From Acorus gramineus (taxonomy: Eukaryota; Streptophyta; Magnoliopsida; Acorales; Acoraceae), in assembly GCA_030737835.1 (NCBI GenBank), contig CM060852.1, positions 21,809,868-21,873,867 on the forward strand: DNA of 64,000 nt. Direction: 5' to 3'. The notes under the pieces were generated by a model. The model was not told the origin of the DNA and did no database searches. It worked only from the letters and a program-made list of their open reading frames with translations. Made by a program: the position numbers and the translations under genes. Every line of letters starts with the position of its first letter. Position 1 is the stretch's first letter. This document shows, one piece after another, positions 25,135 to 36,212 of this stretch.

Positions 25135-26278
25135 ATGTCAAAGATGAGCCAGTTTCCCCTACGCATGGCATCCAATAAGAATCGGATTGGAAACTGGACC
25201 AACCCGATGGATGCTTGTTTGGTGGGGTTGCTAGTAGATCAATTTCAACAGGGTAATTGCGTGAAGGGAGTCTTTCAAAACAGTTCTTGGAAGACTATCA
25301 CTGCAACCTTGAACTATCGAATGGCTATGACTTTGGAAATGAGTCATTGCAAGAATCGTTGGAAAGTGTTGAAGCAAACCTATCACCTATACCAAGAACT
25401 TAGCAACAAAACAGGATGGGGTTGGGATGATGCGAGGAAAATGGCTGTACCGGGAGATGCACAGGACTGGGATAGGGTCATATCGGTATGTGCAATTGAG
25501 GATAGTTTAGTTTTGTCATGGTCATTTTATATTAGATATTAAATTAAAGTTATTGTCTGCTTATCCTGTGCAGAATAATACCAAGTTTGGGTTATGCCGG
25601 GACAAGCCTTTCATATGGTTCAAGGAATTCTCCATGATATGTGGGAACTCCACATCTAAGGGATTCCATGCCCATGCCTCCCTCATCAGTGAGGATGAGG
25701 ATGACAATGACACTGAAGGAGACTCAATGGAGGCCCACAAAAATAGGTTCGATTCACTGCATATGGAGAGACCATCAGTGGAGGATTACTTCACTCGAGG
25801 GAATACATGTGAGAACAGGTGGGGGACCAGCACACCAATAGAGATACCTGATGAAGGTGAACCAACTTGTAGGAGAAAGGGTAAACGTTCCATGTCTACC
25901 ACTGCTTCTGACATGGGGGAGGATGATTTACAAATTCCAAAAAAACGATCATCTGGGTCTAGTAGGAAGGTGAAGAACTCAATTGGTGCTGAAGGATACA
26001 TGGCTGAGTTCATTGAAATTGGGAGGCGAAGGGTGGACGTTGCAAAAGAGTACTTGGAGAAGGATTATGAGGGGAAGTACACTTTGGAGCAGGCAATCAA
26101 GTGTCTTGCGATGTTTAGGCAACTCAGTTCAGCTAGTAAGTTGGCTGCAGCTGAGGCTCTGAAGGATGAGGCGAACCGCACGATTTTTATGGCATTCCCA
26201 GATGACTTGAAGATAGACTGGATTGAGAGACAAGGAGCAAACTACCAGCCACCACCATATGTTCCACATGCACCCTAG
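25135..26278 (+). CDS. Harbinger ORF1, Myb/SANT-like DNA-binding protein
   Basis: In this superfamily ORF1 is a Myb/SANT-like protein that is needed together with the transposase for transposition and nuclear import. Exon 1 is 25135-25485 and exon 2 is 25574-26278, with GT-AG ends and phase 0, giving 351 residues. The N-terminus holds a trihelical Myb/SANT-like domain with the expected tryptophans: NWTNPMDACLVGLLVDQ, SSWKTITATL, CKNRWKVLKQTYHLY and GWGWDD. The middle is acidic (SEDEDDNDTEGDSMEAH) with basic patches RRKGKRS and KKRSSGSSRKVK that could act as nuclear localisation signals. The C-terminal part has a helical segment around EYLEKDYEGKYTLEQAIKCL. No stop or frameshift is present. 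Related host proteins are annotated as L10-interacting MYB-like. Confidence 0.88.
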
Positions 26279-26809
26279 GATGGACCCAGTCATGACCCTC
26301 TATGGTTCCATTACTTGCATTATATTTTGAGCCACCAACAGTAGGAAGGCTAACTACTTATTAATATGGATATGTAATTGCAGAAGACATTCTCATCTTT
26401 TTTTGTATAAACATGAATGCTTCTGACTTTGGGATACTGCAAAAAACACTCCTAATTTTGTAAGTATTTATAGCATGTGGATGCTTTGTCATAATGTGTA
26501 ATGACATGTATTGGGTAAATTTATGTCATGGTCATTTCATGTGCAAATGTGACCTCTTATATCATCCTTTAATATGAACAACTCATTCCAGTTCTTATGA
26601 GATGATGTCTTATGTATGATTGTCATACGTTTACATAGTCATTGATCCATTCATTTCAAGTAATGCATCCATTATGAATGCATCTTCCTAACTGATTGTC
26701 ATTCGTCATGTTCTAAACCCATCTATGGTGGAGTTAATGGCCATCCACAATCCATTTATAACCCTCTTCCTTTGTTCTTATGTATATGTGTTAATCTCTC
26801 ATGTGACCA

Positions 26810-28223
26810 ATGCAGTCTATGGATTCCTCAACTAGGAAAAGACATCGGTCTGAATTTTTTAGGCAATTCTTTGAAGAGGATGAGGAATCAATGTTCTTGG
26901 AGATGGCCTATGTTCTTGACCATGTCAGATATAGGGTTGAAAGTCAATCATTGACAAGGCGACCTATGAGAACTGGACCACTGTCAGGCCATATATTCGT
27001 TCATGAGTTGCTCCAAGGACATGAGGCTAGGGCATATGAGAACCTCCGCATGGCTCCTCGATTGTTCTTGAAGCTGAGGGATGTCTTGATCAACAAGGGT
27101 CTCATGAAAGACACTACAAACCTCACTTGTACTGAACAGCTTGCTATCTTCCTTCATGCTCTCGGCCATGGTGTGTCAAATAGGGTGTTATCGGAACGCT
27201 TTCACCATTCTGGGGAGACAATAAGTAGGCACTTCAATGCTGTCCTCAAAGCAGTAGTGTCCCTAAAAAGAGAGTACATCAACCTTCCACAAAATGATGT
27301 GCAAGTCCATCCTCATGTCAGGCACAACAAAATCTTTTACCCGTATTTTAAGGTGAGTTCATACAACAGAATATAACATGTTGTACTCCTACTCTTCCTT
27401 ATATATGTCATATCCATCTGATGCAAGTACATGTGTTCTTCAAATGTAGAATGCAGTCGGGGCAATTGATGGGACACACATCCCTGCGCTTGTCAGAAAA
27501 AATAAGGCCACACGATATCGCAATCGGAAGGGATGGATATCACAGAACGTGATGGCCGCTTGCTCATTTGACTTGCAATTCCAATACGTCGCCGTGGGTT
27601 GGGAAGGTTCAACGGCTGACATGAGAGTCCTCAGATGGGCGTTGGAGAGTGGGGGTTTTAGTGTCCCAGAAGGTATATTCTTTCAACATATTTTCAACCA
27701 ATTTATTAACTTGTGGTAGGTTCATTCAATTGCATTGAACTAATACTAAATGTTTCTACCAGGAAAATATTATTTGGTTGACTCTGGATACGCGAACACT
27801 GATAAGTTTCTTGCACCTCACCGTTCTCATAGATATCATTTGTCTGAGTTTCTTAATTTGGGCAGAGGTAATAGATATAGCGGTCCAAATGAACTCTTCA
27901 ACCATAGGCATGCACAGTTGAGGAATGTCATTGAGCGTGCATTTGGTGTTCTAAAAATGCGCTTCAAATGTCTTAGATGCACTCCATATTATCCATTCAG
28001 AACCCAGACTAGAATTGCACTTGCATGTTGCGTACTGCATAACTTCATTCGTAGGGAGGAAGGGTCAGACATTTTATTCAATATGAGTCAAGATGAAGTG
28101 GATGGAGTTGGGGATGTGAGAGATGAAATCCACTCCGACGTCGCAAACGAGGATAATGTTGGAGGGGCTCAACTGCGAACAATGATTACTGGTCAATTGT
28201 GGGGGGGTAGGAATGTAAGTTAA
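26810..28223 (+). CDS. Harbinger transposase (HARBI1-like DDE nuclease)
   Basis: This is the catalytic DDE transposase that cuts and joins element ends. Exons are 26810-27352, 27450-27672 and 27763-28223, with GT-AG junctions and matching phases, about 408 residues, normal for the family. The start may be the ATG at 26810 or the one at 26819. An N-terminal helix-turn-helix region (TCTEQLAIFLHALGHGVSNR, FHHSGETISRHF) precedes the catalytic core. Acidic residues are in GAIDGTHIPA, WEGSTADMRVL, YYLVDSGYAN and NVIERAFGVLKMRFK. The core ends with CCVLHNFIRREE. In the second motif ADMRVL replaces the more usual HDSRVL, but the aspartate remains. A donor-like GTAAGT at 28216 could add a short last exon at 28313. 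The frame is fully open, so activity is possible. Confidence 0.9.
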
Positions 28224-28493
28224 GGTTCTAATAGTCTCTTCAGATTACGTGACATATGTATTTTACAATCCTTGATGTGTTATTCATCTAAATATGGGTT
28301 TTCTAATTGCAGAGGCAGTAAGGTGGTGGCGTTCTGGTAGTTTGGTCTGTCAACGTATTGAACTCCTATCCCCTTTTGCATTATGTGATATTTGTTTAGT
28401 TACATACAATATTTATTTCGTTGACCATGTGATTTGATAAATTGGATACTCATTATATTTTCTATTTATGTAACAGGCACTTGTTTCCATCGG

Positions 28494-29012
28494 ATGGGAA
28501 ATTATCCATATTACGCGGTCGCGAAGGGAAGGAGGCCCGGGGTGTATGATAATTGGGCAGCCTGTCAAGCGCAGGTGTATCGCTTTAGAGGAGCTACATT
28601 CATGGGTGTTCAAGACATCGAGGAGGGGTACGCGTTCATCGCATCTGTGAATGAGGGCCTACAGCCAGATGCACCCATCATCGTGTCGGATACCACACCC
28701 ACTCCATCAGATGAGACCAATGGCATCAACAGACCACTGCTACCAGACACTCCACCAGCTACTGCAGATCTTCCAGAGCTTACACCAACCGAGATACTGC
28801 CACCATCCTCACAGCCAGTGTACCACCAGTTGTCCTACAGTGCAGAACAGTCACGCCCCATTTCAGGTGACATTCGAACCACTATTTCCTTGTCTGAGGT
28901 TACTGTTCATGGGATTCCAGTTATGCCACTGTTTCTGGGTTTGTTTGCATCACTTGTGGTGCTTGTTGGACTTATTTTCATTCTGTTGTTTCTTTTGTTC
29001 CTGCGTCACTGA
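28494..29012 (+). CDS. Harbinger ORF3: viroplasmin/RNase-H1-N-like domain with C-terminal membrane helix
   Basis: This open frame lies downstream of the transposase on the same strand. From the ATG at 28494 it gives 172 residues; an in-frame ATG at 28434 lies in likely noncoding sequence, with an acceptor-like TAACAG in between. Residues 1-50 (NYPYYAVAKGRRPGVYDNWA then QVYRFRGATFMGV and IEEGYAFI) match the pattern of the caulimovirus viroplasmin domain also found at the N-terminus of eukaryotic RNase H1, where it binds RNA/DNA hybrids. A Pro/Thr-rich linker follows. The last 30 residues are strongly hydrophobic (PLFLGLFASLVVLVGLIFIL and on to LRH), a probable tail anchor. There is no RNase H catalytic domain. 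I do not know of this combination as a standard Harbinger gene. Membership in the element is inferred from position. Confidence 0.65.
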   Translation: MGNYPYYAVAKGRRPGVYDNWAACQAQVYRFRGATFMGVQDIEEGYAFIASVNEGLQPDAPIIVSDTTPTPSDETNGINRPLLPDTPPATADLPELTPTEILPPSSQPVYHQLSYSAEQSRPISGDIRTTISLSEVTVHGIPVMPLFLGLFASLVVLVGLIFILLFLLFLRH

Positions 29013-30592
29013 TAGTATGCAGGAGTTGGGATAGCCTTACAAACTTAATACTTTTATTTTGTGATGCTCACTACTTTATGGGCAGATTTTGTGGATTATT
29101 CAGTTTGTATGGATGTTCAAACACCACATTCTGTTTATCCAAGATGTTAATTTTGATTTAACCTCGACAGTACAGGAGGTTAATGTGAATATAAACTTAT
29201 GAATGTATGTTTGTGATGTTGTCTTTCATGTCTAGTATTATATAAAATAGCTTTTTTAAACCATGGTGTGTATATGTGTTTAGATATGTGTGTGATCATG
29301 AAATGTAGATATATATGTTAATCTTTGATCACAGGGATGTCATAGTTCCAATTGAATATACTGTGTCAATGATCAATCTTCATGTTCACCATGGTTTCCC
29401 ATATGAGAAGGGATATTTGGAATTATGTGAAGTGATTGTTTTATGTGAGTCATATGTGTTTTGCAAACTTACCTTTTCTAATATTTTACAATATATTTAC
29501 AGAGGTTAATACTTACCATATTTCTATATATATTGTTATTTACCTAGTTTATATAAAAGTAAAATACACAATATAGGTGTATAAATAACTTAATGGACCC
29601 TATTATAATCCATATAAAAATTGACATATAACACATATAAGTAAATTAAATGAAGCAATGTATAAAATGCCTAGGGTTAGTTGGTACCCACTAAAAAAGA
29701 TTGATATTGGCAATATAATTTGTTAATAATTCAAAGTCATTTTATTAGATAAGAATAATAATTCAACATTATTACTATTTATGATCAACTGATTGGGTAA
29801 ATTTAATTAACTCATAACCCATAATTGGAATCATTACAAAGCAAATGGAATCAACACTAAGCATACATAGAGTAATTGTAAAACATATTTGAAGGTCTAC
29901 CATAAAATATTACATAAGATGGACGGTTCAGATTTAATTTCATTCATCATGTTCTTGATATATATCTATCAACATTAACCAAACAAAAACTTATATTTCA
30001 ATATTAAATTAAATGAAGGCTTATATAAGAATGCTAGTGTTATTTGGTACAACAACACGCCTGGCAATGTTACTTGTGTAATAAAATCTATCAATTTTAT
30101 GGACAACCTATGATTTATATATATTTTTCTATTTATGTCCAACTCATTGAGTAAATATAATTAAATTGATATAAGATAATTAGAATCACCATAAAGCATT
30201 TGGAATCACAATGAATACATAGATTAGTTGTAAAAAATATATAAAGGCCCACCATAAAATATTACATAAGATGGACCGTCCAGATTTAATTACACTCATG
30301 ATGGGCAGATTTTTATTCATCAATTACACCAAACATAAAAATATATTTCAGGGGCAAAGTTGACATTTTAAAAATAATAACTCCCTATCCATCCCTTATC
30401 AACCATTTATCCACAGTTTATTCTAGGTCAACCAAACACCAAAAATCTGCATTTTACGTTTCTCAATAAGAATAAATAAAAATAACAAAAAATGCAACCA
30501 AACACAGATAGGCCTATTCTATCAAACACTAATATTTGTCCCAGTATAATTATCAGGGCTGAATAACGCAATTCCACTTCCCAAATGGGGGG
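29013..30592. other. Harbinger 3' noncoding and subterminal region
   Basis: AT-rich, with no coding sequence. Two diverged blocks repeat each other (about 29740-29960 and 30100-30330: AAAATATTACATAAGATGGA, AATCACCATAAAGCA-type words). The last 200 bp, from TTTATCCACAG to the end, resemble the right part of the MITE at 52632-53080. Confidence 0.5.
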
Positions 30593-30690
30593 CAAAGGAA
30601 TTATTGCAGGTCAAAGGACTCATCCCTTCAACCTTCTTGTTGACTTTGGGGGTAAGATACTAAAATCCATTTATCTAACCTTTTAAGATG

Positions 30691-30736
<46 letters not shown>

Positions 30737-31345
30737 GTTAATCAAATTTTATATTTTTATAAAAATAAAAAAATAAAAATAAAAATTTATAAAAGGTGTA
30801 CACCCACTATCAAAAAAGATCTGATGGACCAAAGGAGGGAAAGGGAATCTAGAATGTCCTCCAGCGTCCCTTTGACTCTGGGGCAAGATGAGAGACCTTC
30901 TAACCATGCTTATTTCTTGTCCCAGCATCAAATATTTGACAATCACGTACGGCAGGCTGCGCTAGAGCTTGCTAAAGTTAACCCACCAACCAGAGACTGC
31001 GACATATATGATATTTCGTTTTAATGAGTCAAAGTAAGTCCAAGGTGACTCAAATAGCTAGTCTCATCAGTCACCGTGGCGGCATTTCAAGTATGTACCT
31101 TTCCGAATACCGTGCACGATCTCTCATCCACGAGGATCAAATATTTGGAAAGCTGTCAGGTGTTTATTGTTAAAAAATAACTATCTTAACACATAATATT
31201 TTTGAGGAATCAAAATATCAATAATATTAAAAAATAATTTTTAGTTTGTGACTCAATAGTTTAAGGTAATGACAATCCTAAAATAATAAAACATCTTAAC
31301 TTTGAAAAATGTTTTGCTAACAATCTTAAATGCATTTCATGTTTA

Positions 31346-31400
<55 letters not shown>

Positions 31401-31426
31401 TGATTACATGAGGCTGTGAGACAGGT
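30593..31426. other. Duplicated flank with two TA microsatellites
   Basis: Positions 30625-30651 repeat 21239-21265, and 30881-30923 repeats parts of 21264-21302. TA arrays lie at about 30692-30733 and 31353-31398. A short open frame at 30824-31024 lies in this repeated DNA and shows no domain. Confidence 0.5.
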
Positions 31427-33346
31427 GCAGACTAGATCTCAACCATCCGATCGGGGTGGAGATTAAACCACTCAAAAAAACCCAACCGGATGCACCCGGT
31501 GACCAAGGTGACCAAAATTGGAAAAAAAAAAAGCTAGATCCCTCTCTCTTCCCTTCTACGCATACGTGAAAACCCTCAACCCCTTTATGTCTCTGTAGAT
31601 AAAAAACAAGACTCTCTACCGAATCAGATCGGAAACCAAACTGGATCCCCTCTCGTCTCCATCGACTGCTCTGCTCTCGTCTCCATCAAACCCCCTCCAG
31701 CCCCCTCTGCGGCTCCTCCCAGCGGCCACCATCGACGGCGACCCCTCACTGCCCTCGGCCACCACAACCGTCTACGACCCCCTCCAACCTTGGCCACCAC
31801 CATCTGCTTCGGCCAACCCCCCCTGCAACCCCACCTCCTGTGCTGTAAGTTTGTTTTTTTTTTTTTTTGGTAAATGATGCTTTAGAGTTAATCATCTCTT
31901 TAGGTATGTATTTCTTTGGGGTAAATGATGCTTTTGAGTGTATCAAAGCATTTAGTTTCTTTTTTTGCAGATTTGTAAGTTAATTTTTTTTTTGTATTCA
32001 AATCTAGGGTTTATTTTTATTTTTAGAATCACTTTCAGATCCAGGGTTTTGTTTTCAGGATAATTTTATTTTCAGAATCACTTTTAGATCTAATGTTTTT
32101 GTTTTCAGATTTATTTTAGGCCTAGTTGTTTTTTTTTTATAGATCTAGTATTTGAATGAATGAATGCTTTAAAAACTGATATTTGTGTGGTTATTTATAT
32201 TGAATCTGCCTCCATAGCTCAAATTTGGGTCAATGTTATATACTTATATTTCACATAGATCATTATAGATTCAGAATGTTATACACACACCCAGATCTTA
32301 TCCATGTGTTTAACTATTCAAATTTGGGTCAATGTTATATACTTATATGTTTATTAGTTTCACAAATGTTTATTACGTGGTTCTCATGTTTAAAAATTCA
32401 CTCATTGCAGTTGGTAATCTGGACATGGACCTGGAACACATCACTTTGGAAGTTGGTGATTGATGTTGGATTTCTTGTTGTTAGAAATAAGAGAGAGAAA
32501 ATAATAATGAAACCCTAAAACTCTTGTTCTATTAGAGAGGTTCTAAAGCCCTTTATATAATAGTACATGATAGTGTTACACGTGTTACACACTAACAAAC
32601 TAATATCATAACAAATTAATATAATAACAAACTGATATATAATCTAACACATTTAACACCCCCTTCCAAACTCTGAAGGGTAGTACCCTTAGAGTTTACA
32701 CAAATATGATAAACTAAAATCCCAACAAACATAAGTATCATTAGACTAAAATCACTAAATATCCTAATATTTATTTAACACCACTCTCAAACTCTGAAGG
32801 GTCCTTTTGAGTCACCGTCTGTCTTTTGGAATCATCACTTCGCTCCCGCTGTTCGAGTTGGTTGTCCACTAGATCAGATTTGTCATGATGCATTTCTGCA
32901 ACACTGCAAACACTAATGGCGAAGCGTAACGAGTGACAACGACGACGACGATAGTGCGACGAGCATGAATCTCAAGGAAAATGAAGATATAAGGAAGAGA
33001 AGAACGACAATCGCACATAAAGAAGACGTGTGCGGAGGCAGCAATGCTGTGTTTAAAAGATGCCACTTGGAGAACGACGATGACGACGATGAGAGGGGAT
33101 CCGGTTTGGTTTTCGATCTGGCTTAGTAGAGAGAGTCTTCAAGCATTTTTTGATCTGTAGAGACATAAAGGGGTCGAGGGTTTTCAGGGATGCATAGAAG
33201 GGGAGAGAGGGATCTGGCTTTTATTTTTTTTTCCGATTTTGATCACCTTGGTCACCGGGTGCATCCGGTTGGGTTTTTTTGAGTGGTGTAATCTCCACCG
33301 TAGGATTTGATGGACCCCGATCAGACGGCTGAGATCCAGTCCGCAT
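31427..33346. mobile_element. Element with long (about 240-bp) terminal inverted repeats
   Basis: The left arm (31427-31662) and the reverse complement of the right arm (33081-33346) match over about 240 bp with few differences, sharing ACCCAACCGGATGCACCCGG, TGACCAAGGTGA, ACCCTTTATGTCTCT-type words and GGATCCCCTCTC. The left arm lacks about 18 bp present in the right. There is no transposase; the interior starts with a C-rich exon-like segment ending GTGCTGTAAGTTTG and holds a copia-like LTR. Long arms without a transposase fit a non-autonomous Mutator-like or foldback element. A target duplication was not resolved because the left side abuts a TA array. Confidence 0.65.
32471..32780 (-). mobile_element. 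Copia-like solo LTR or LTR fragment
   Basis: On the minus strand there is a TATA-type word (TATATAAAGGGC) and, upstream of it, AGTTTGGAAGGGGGTGTTAA, which looks like a polypurine tract joined to an LTR start as in plant copia elements. No gag-pol is nearby. It sits inside the long-inverted-repeat element. Confidence 0.4.
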
Positions 33347-33544
33347 CTACAAAGGATGTGAAATCTATAGGCTTCAAAGTGATGTAGTTCAATAATGTGA
33401 TGACGTGTTCCATCATATTTTGATTTGTTTTTTATTTGATCAGGGTCTACCACGAGCCGTTGTTGCTATTCCTTGTTGGACGATTTTGATGCAAGGGCAT
33501 TGAGCTGCTCGACAGTAGTGCCGTCGTTTGTGTGTCATTGACCG

Positions 33545-34455
33545 CAAAGCCGATCCTGAGAATTGTTTTTTTTTTTATGGGGCCTTAGGCGAACTTTTAA
33601 AGCAGGCCCATATACATTCACAAAAAAATGTTTTAGTCTTGTTTACTATTTTATTTTAAGCTATAAATGTTATAAATTAAAAATATAAAAATTGCACAAT
33701 CATTAAAATTGAAACCTTTTATATTATATTATGATTAAATTAATTTTCTTATTTAAACTAATCGAAAACATTTAATCACTTATAAATATCCGTACAAAAT
33801 TCGATTCTTCCTAATATTTGTCAAATAAAAATGTACAATAGCTAAAAACAATTAACCTAATAAATATCACTTGGAAATTATTCTTCTCGCATTTTGAGCA
33901 GTGAAAATACTAATTAAACTTGTATAATCAAGTTTTTCTACTATATTTTTTTTAGTGGATAATAGTGCTAATCCATTTAATCTTTCTTATGACATGATAG
34001 ACCTAAGGTAAGATTTTATACTTCTAACTTTGAAAAACTTCTTTCCGTAAGAGTAACTGTAACTGATATTGTTAATAATATTCTATAAGCAATCAGCACA
34101 TTTAGAAAACAACCATCTATTCTTTTTAAATAATAAAATGGAGACATGGCTTTAATGGGGGCTTTGATGGGAGAATTTTTAGGGCTTTTAATGGGGAGAA
34201 GTTTTAGGGCTTTTGGTTTGGGAAATGAAATCGTAGGCTGAGACGATGGGTTTTGCCTTTGGGGACTTGGGGCATTTATATGGTTGGCCTTGGGGAGTTT
34301 TTCTTGTAATAGTTGGGCCTGAGTCATGAGAAGTTGACATGTAAATTTTTTCTTTCTTTCAATGAGCTTATTCTTAGGCTTTGTAGGGCTGGGGGCCTCC
34401 CTAGGTAGGGGTCTTAGGCAGTTGTCTTGATGGTTTCTGTCCAGGGCCGACCCTG
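33545..34455 (-). mobile_element. hAT element, 911 bp, with 8-bp target duplication
   Basis: The left end reads CAAAGCCGATCCTGAG and the reversed right end CAGGGTCGGCCCTGG, an imperfect short inverted repeat. The flanks are ATTGACCG (33537-33544) and ATTGACGG (34456-34463), a 7-of-8 match of the length made by hAT transposases. Inside, the minus strand encodes a piece of hAT transposase. The element is a deletion derivative. Confidence 0.75.
33955..34125 (-). pseudogene. hAT transposase C-terminal dimerisation fragment
   Basis: The minus strand reads NVLIAYRILLTISVTVTLTE then RSFSKLEV and, after a one-base frame change, IKSYLRSIMS, a stop, and ERLNGLALLS. This is the conserved C-terminal hAT dimerisation motif (LLTIPVTVA-ERSFSKLKLIKSYLRS in typical members). 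The rest of the transposase is missing. Upstream minus-strand sequence to 34455 stays open but is not recognisable. Confidence 0.75.
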
Positions 34456-34463
34456 ATTGACGG

Positions 34464-34907
34464 GTTGCCATGGATAAAATGGATTTTTTTGTTGGGGATT
34501 TGAATCTAGTTGTTGGGGATGTTTTTTAGTCGACGTGGGATCTAGAATCTGTTATCCCCCATTTTTGAGTTTTATGACTATTTCAGTATAAATAATGATA
34601 AAGTAATTTTTTGTTTGGTTGTATTTTAAATTGTTTTCACTTGAAAAATGTGATAGTAAAATTTTTGTTATTTTGATAAAATATGAATAAGGTATGGATA
34701 AAGATTTACAAAAAGTAAAAAAATGACGACAGTTAAATGATTGATAGTTGATTTGACAGTGGACCCACATATTCTTTTGAGTTAAATAATCTGAAATAAA
34801 TTAATTCCAGTAGTTGACTGGAATCTATATACCATTTTATACAAGTTAATTCTGACATGCATATTCTCATTTATTTAAGCCATCTTAACGCTCATTTTTT
34901 ATGTGGA
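34464..34907. other. Intergenic stretch, no gene seen
   Basis: AT-rich sequence between the hAT element and the O-methyltransferase 5' fragment. No gene or element was recognised. Confidence 0.35.
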
Positions 34908-35150
34908 CCACGCATTTGAGGGACACGGAGCCGGCCACGCCGAGGAGGTGGTTCCATATGAAAGACTGAGCTTGAATGAGGCTCTTTAGCTGCCTCACCT
35001 GTGGGCTTCTCCATTTTTTGCATTCAACAAGTACTAATTGTGGGTTTAAGGTTTTTGTGTTTTGTTTTGTTTGTGTAAACTACCTTAACTTAACCGTTTA
35101 TATAGATATACACAAATGGATTGGAAAGATCGATCATCACTGTATTTGTT
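34908..35150 (-). pseudogene. O-methyltransferase 5' fragment with promoter
   Basis: This matches 20800-21010 of the intact gene: the first codons of exon 1, the start codon, the leader and the TATA region. After MEKPTGE a 13-bp insertion (about 34980-34992) shifts the frame. Similarity to exon 1 stops at about 34908, so the SAM-binding and catalytic parts are absent. The orientation is the same as the intact gene. Confidence 0.85.
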
Positions 35151-36212
35151 CATTGATATAAATAATTCTGGGCGCGAAGGATATTCGTTGGTTTAAATAA
35201 GCTATGGTTTAAATAGCTATCTGAGTTAAATTTTCATTGACAGATTAGGATTATTCTGTGAATATTCTGTTTGGGTAACCTTGGTTGAAAACATAGTATA
35301 CCAATAACCCCTTCAATGTATTAAAAATGTAAAAAATCATCTATAAATGATGATTTTACCATTCTGGATAGAGTTTTATAATCTATTTGGAGGAATAAAA
35401 TTGTCATGTGCAGAAGGATTTTTGCATTTTTAACAAATTTTAGGAGATTTTTGATATACTGTGTTTTTAGTTAAGGTTAACAAAATGGAATATTCGCATA
35501 GTATTTTTCATCTATCAACAGAAGTATAACTCAGAGGGTTATTTGGAGTTATATAGGTGTCATCAGGGGTTATATGGACTTTGAAAAAAGTGAGGGTGTT
35601 GTATGGATTTTTTAGATAGTTTATGGGTGTTTTTTGGAGTTTCCCTTATTTTATTGGTTCCTTTTTTCTTTCTTTTTTTTTCCCTTTTCTCATTCCTTGC
35701 ATTATCCATATTAGCTTCATTACCCATTTTGGAAGTACAATGTTACATGCAATTTTTATATGCATTTATGTGCAATTTTCTGATACTAATGAGGTATAAG
35801 GGTTCAACTTGGACAGGTTATACTCAAATCAACACGATATTTGAGTGGGTTTGGATTAGAGTTTTGACGTTTGATGTAATATCTCTACATTTAGCTAATC
35901 TGGAGTTCGATTAATCAAATATTAGATGTAAGGAAGGATATTTAAAATGAATATGGCATATAGGGATATTCAATGGAAAATGAGTACTGACATAGGAAAA
36001 CATAAATTGAGTTTCATGATTAATCGAATTTGTCATGATCATGCATAGGCATATGTTTGATTATTTAAGGTGCAAGGTATGAACTTGTAATTATTGATGA
36101 CAAAGAGCAAAATATCATGCATAAGCAATCAGAAATGAAGTGAATAGATGATTTGGAGGTCTCCAAATTGTGCATCTTCAATGTACATGAAGGAGAAACA
36201 TGACCCACTAAC
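35151..36212. other. AT-rich intergenic or intronic stretch
   Basis: No gene is recognised. Given the minus-strand exons to the right, part of this could be a downstream intron of that gene. Confidence 0.3.

Larger units (their letters stand above)
21745..30592 (+). mobile_element. PIF/Harbinger-type DNA transposon, 8.8 kb, three ORFs
   Basis: The interior encodes the two proteins that define the superfamily, a Myb/SANT-like protein and a DDE transposase, plus a third ORF. The proposed ends are CCCCCCGTTTGCCAACT at 21745 and, reversed from the right, CCCCCCATTTGGGAAGT at 30592, matching at about 13 of 17 positions. Both are flanked by CAA (21742-21744 and 30593-30595), a 3-bp duplication of the right length, though TTA/TAA is the usual target. 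The subterminal sequence before the right end resembles a MITE at 52632-53080. The exact ends are less certain than the coding content. Confidence 0.75.

Noticed and set aside
28434..28493. Using the upstream ATG of the third Harbinger ORF, adding a hydrophobic signal-like leader
   Set aside because: The added 20 residues come from AT-rich sequence containing an acceptor-like site, and the conserved domain begins right after the ATG at 28494.
34126..34471. The N-terminal part of a 151-codon minus-strand open frame as a full protein
   Set aside because: Only the C-terminal end matches hAT transposase. The rest has no domain and the frame runs past the element end.
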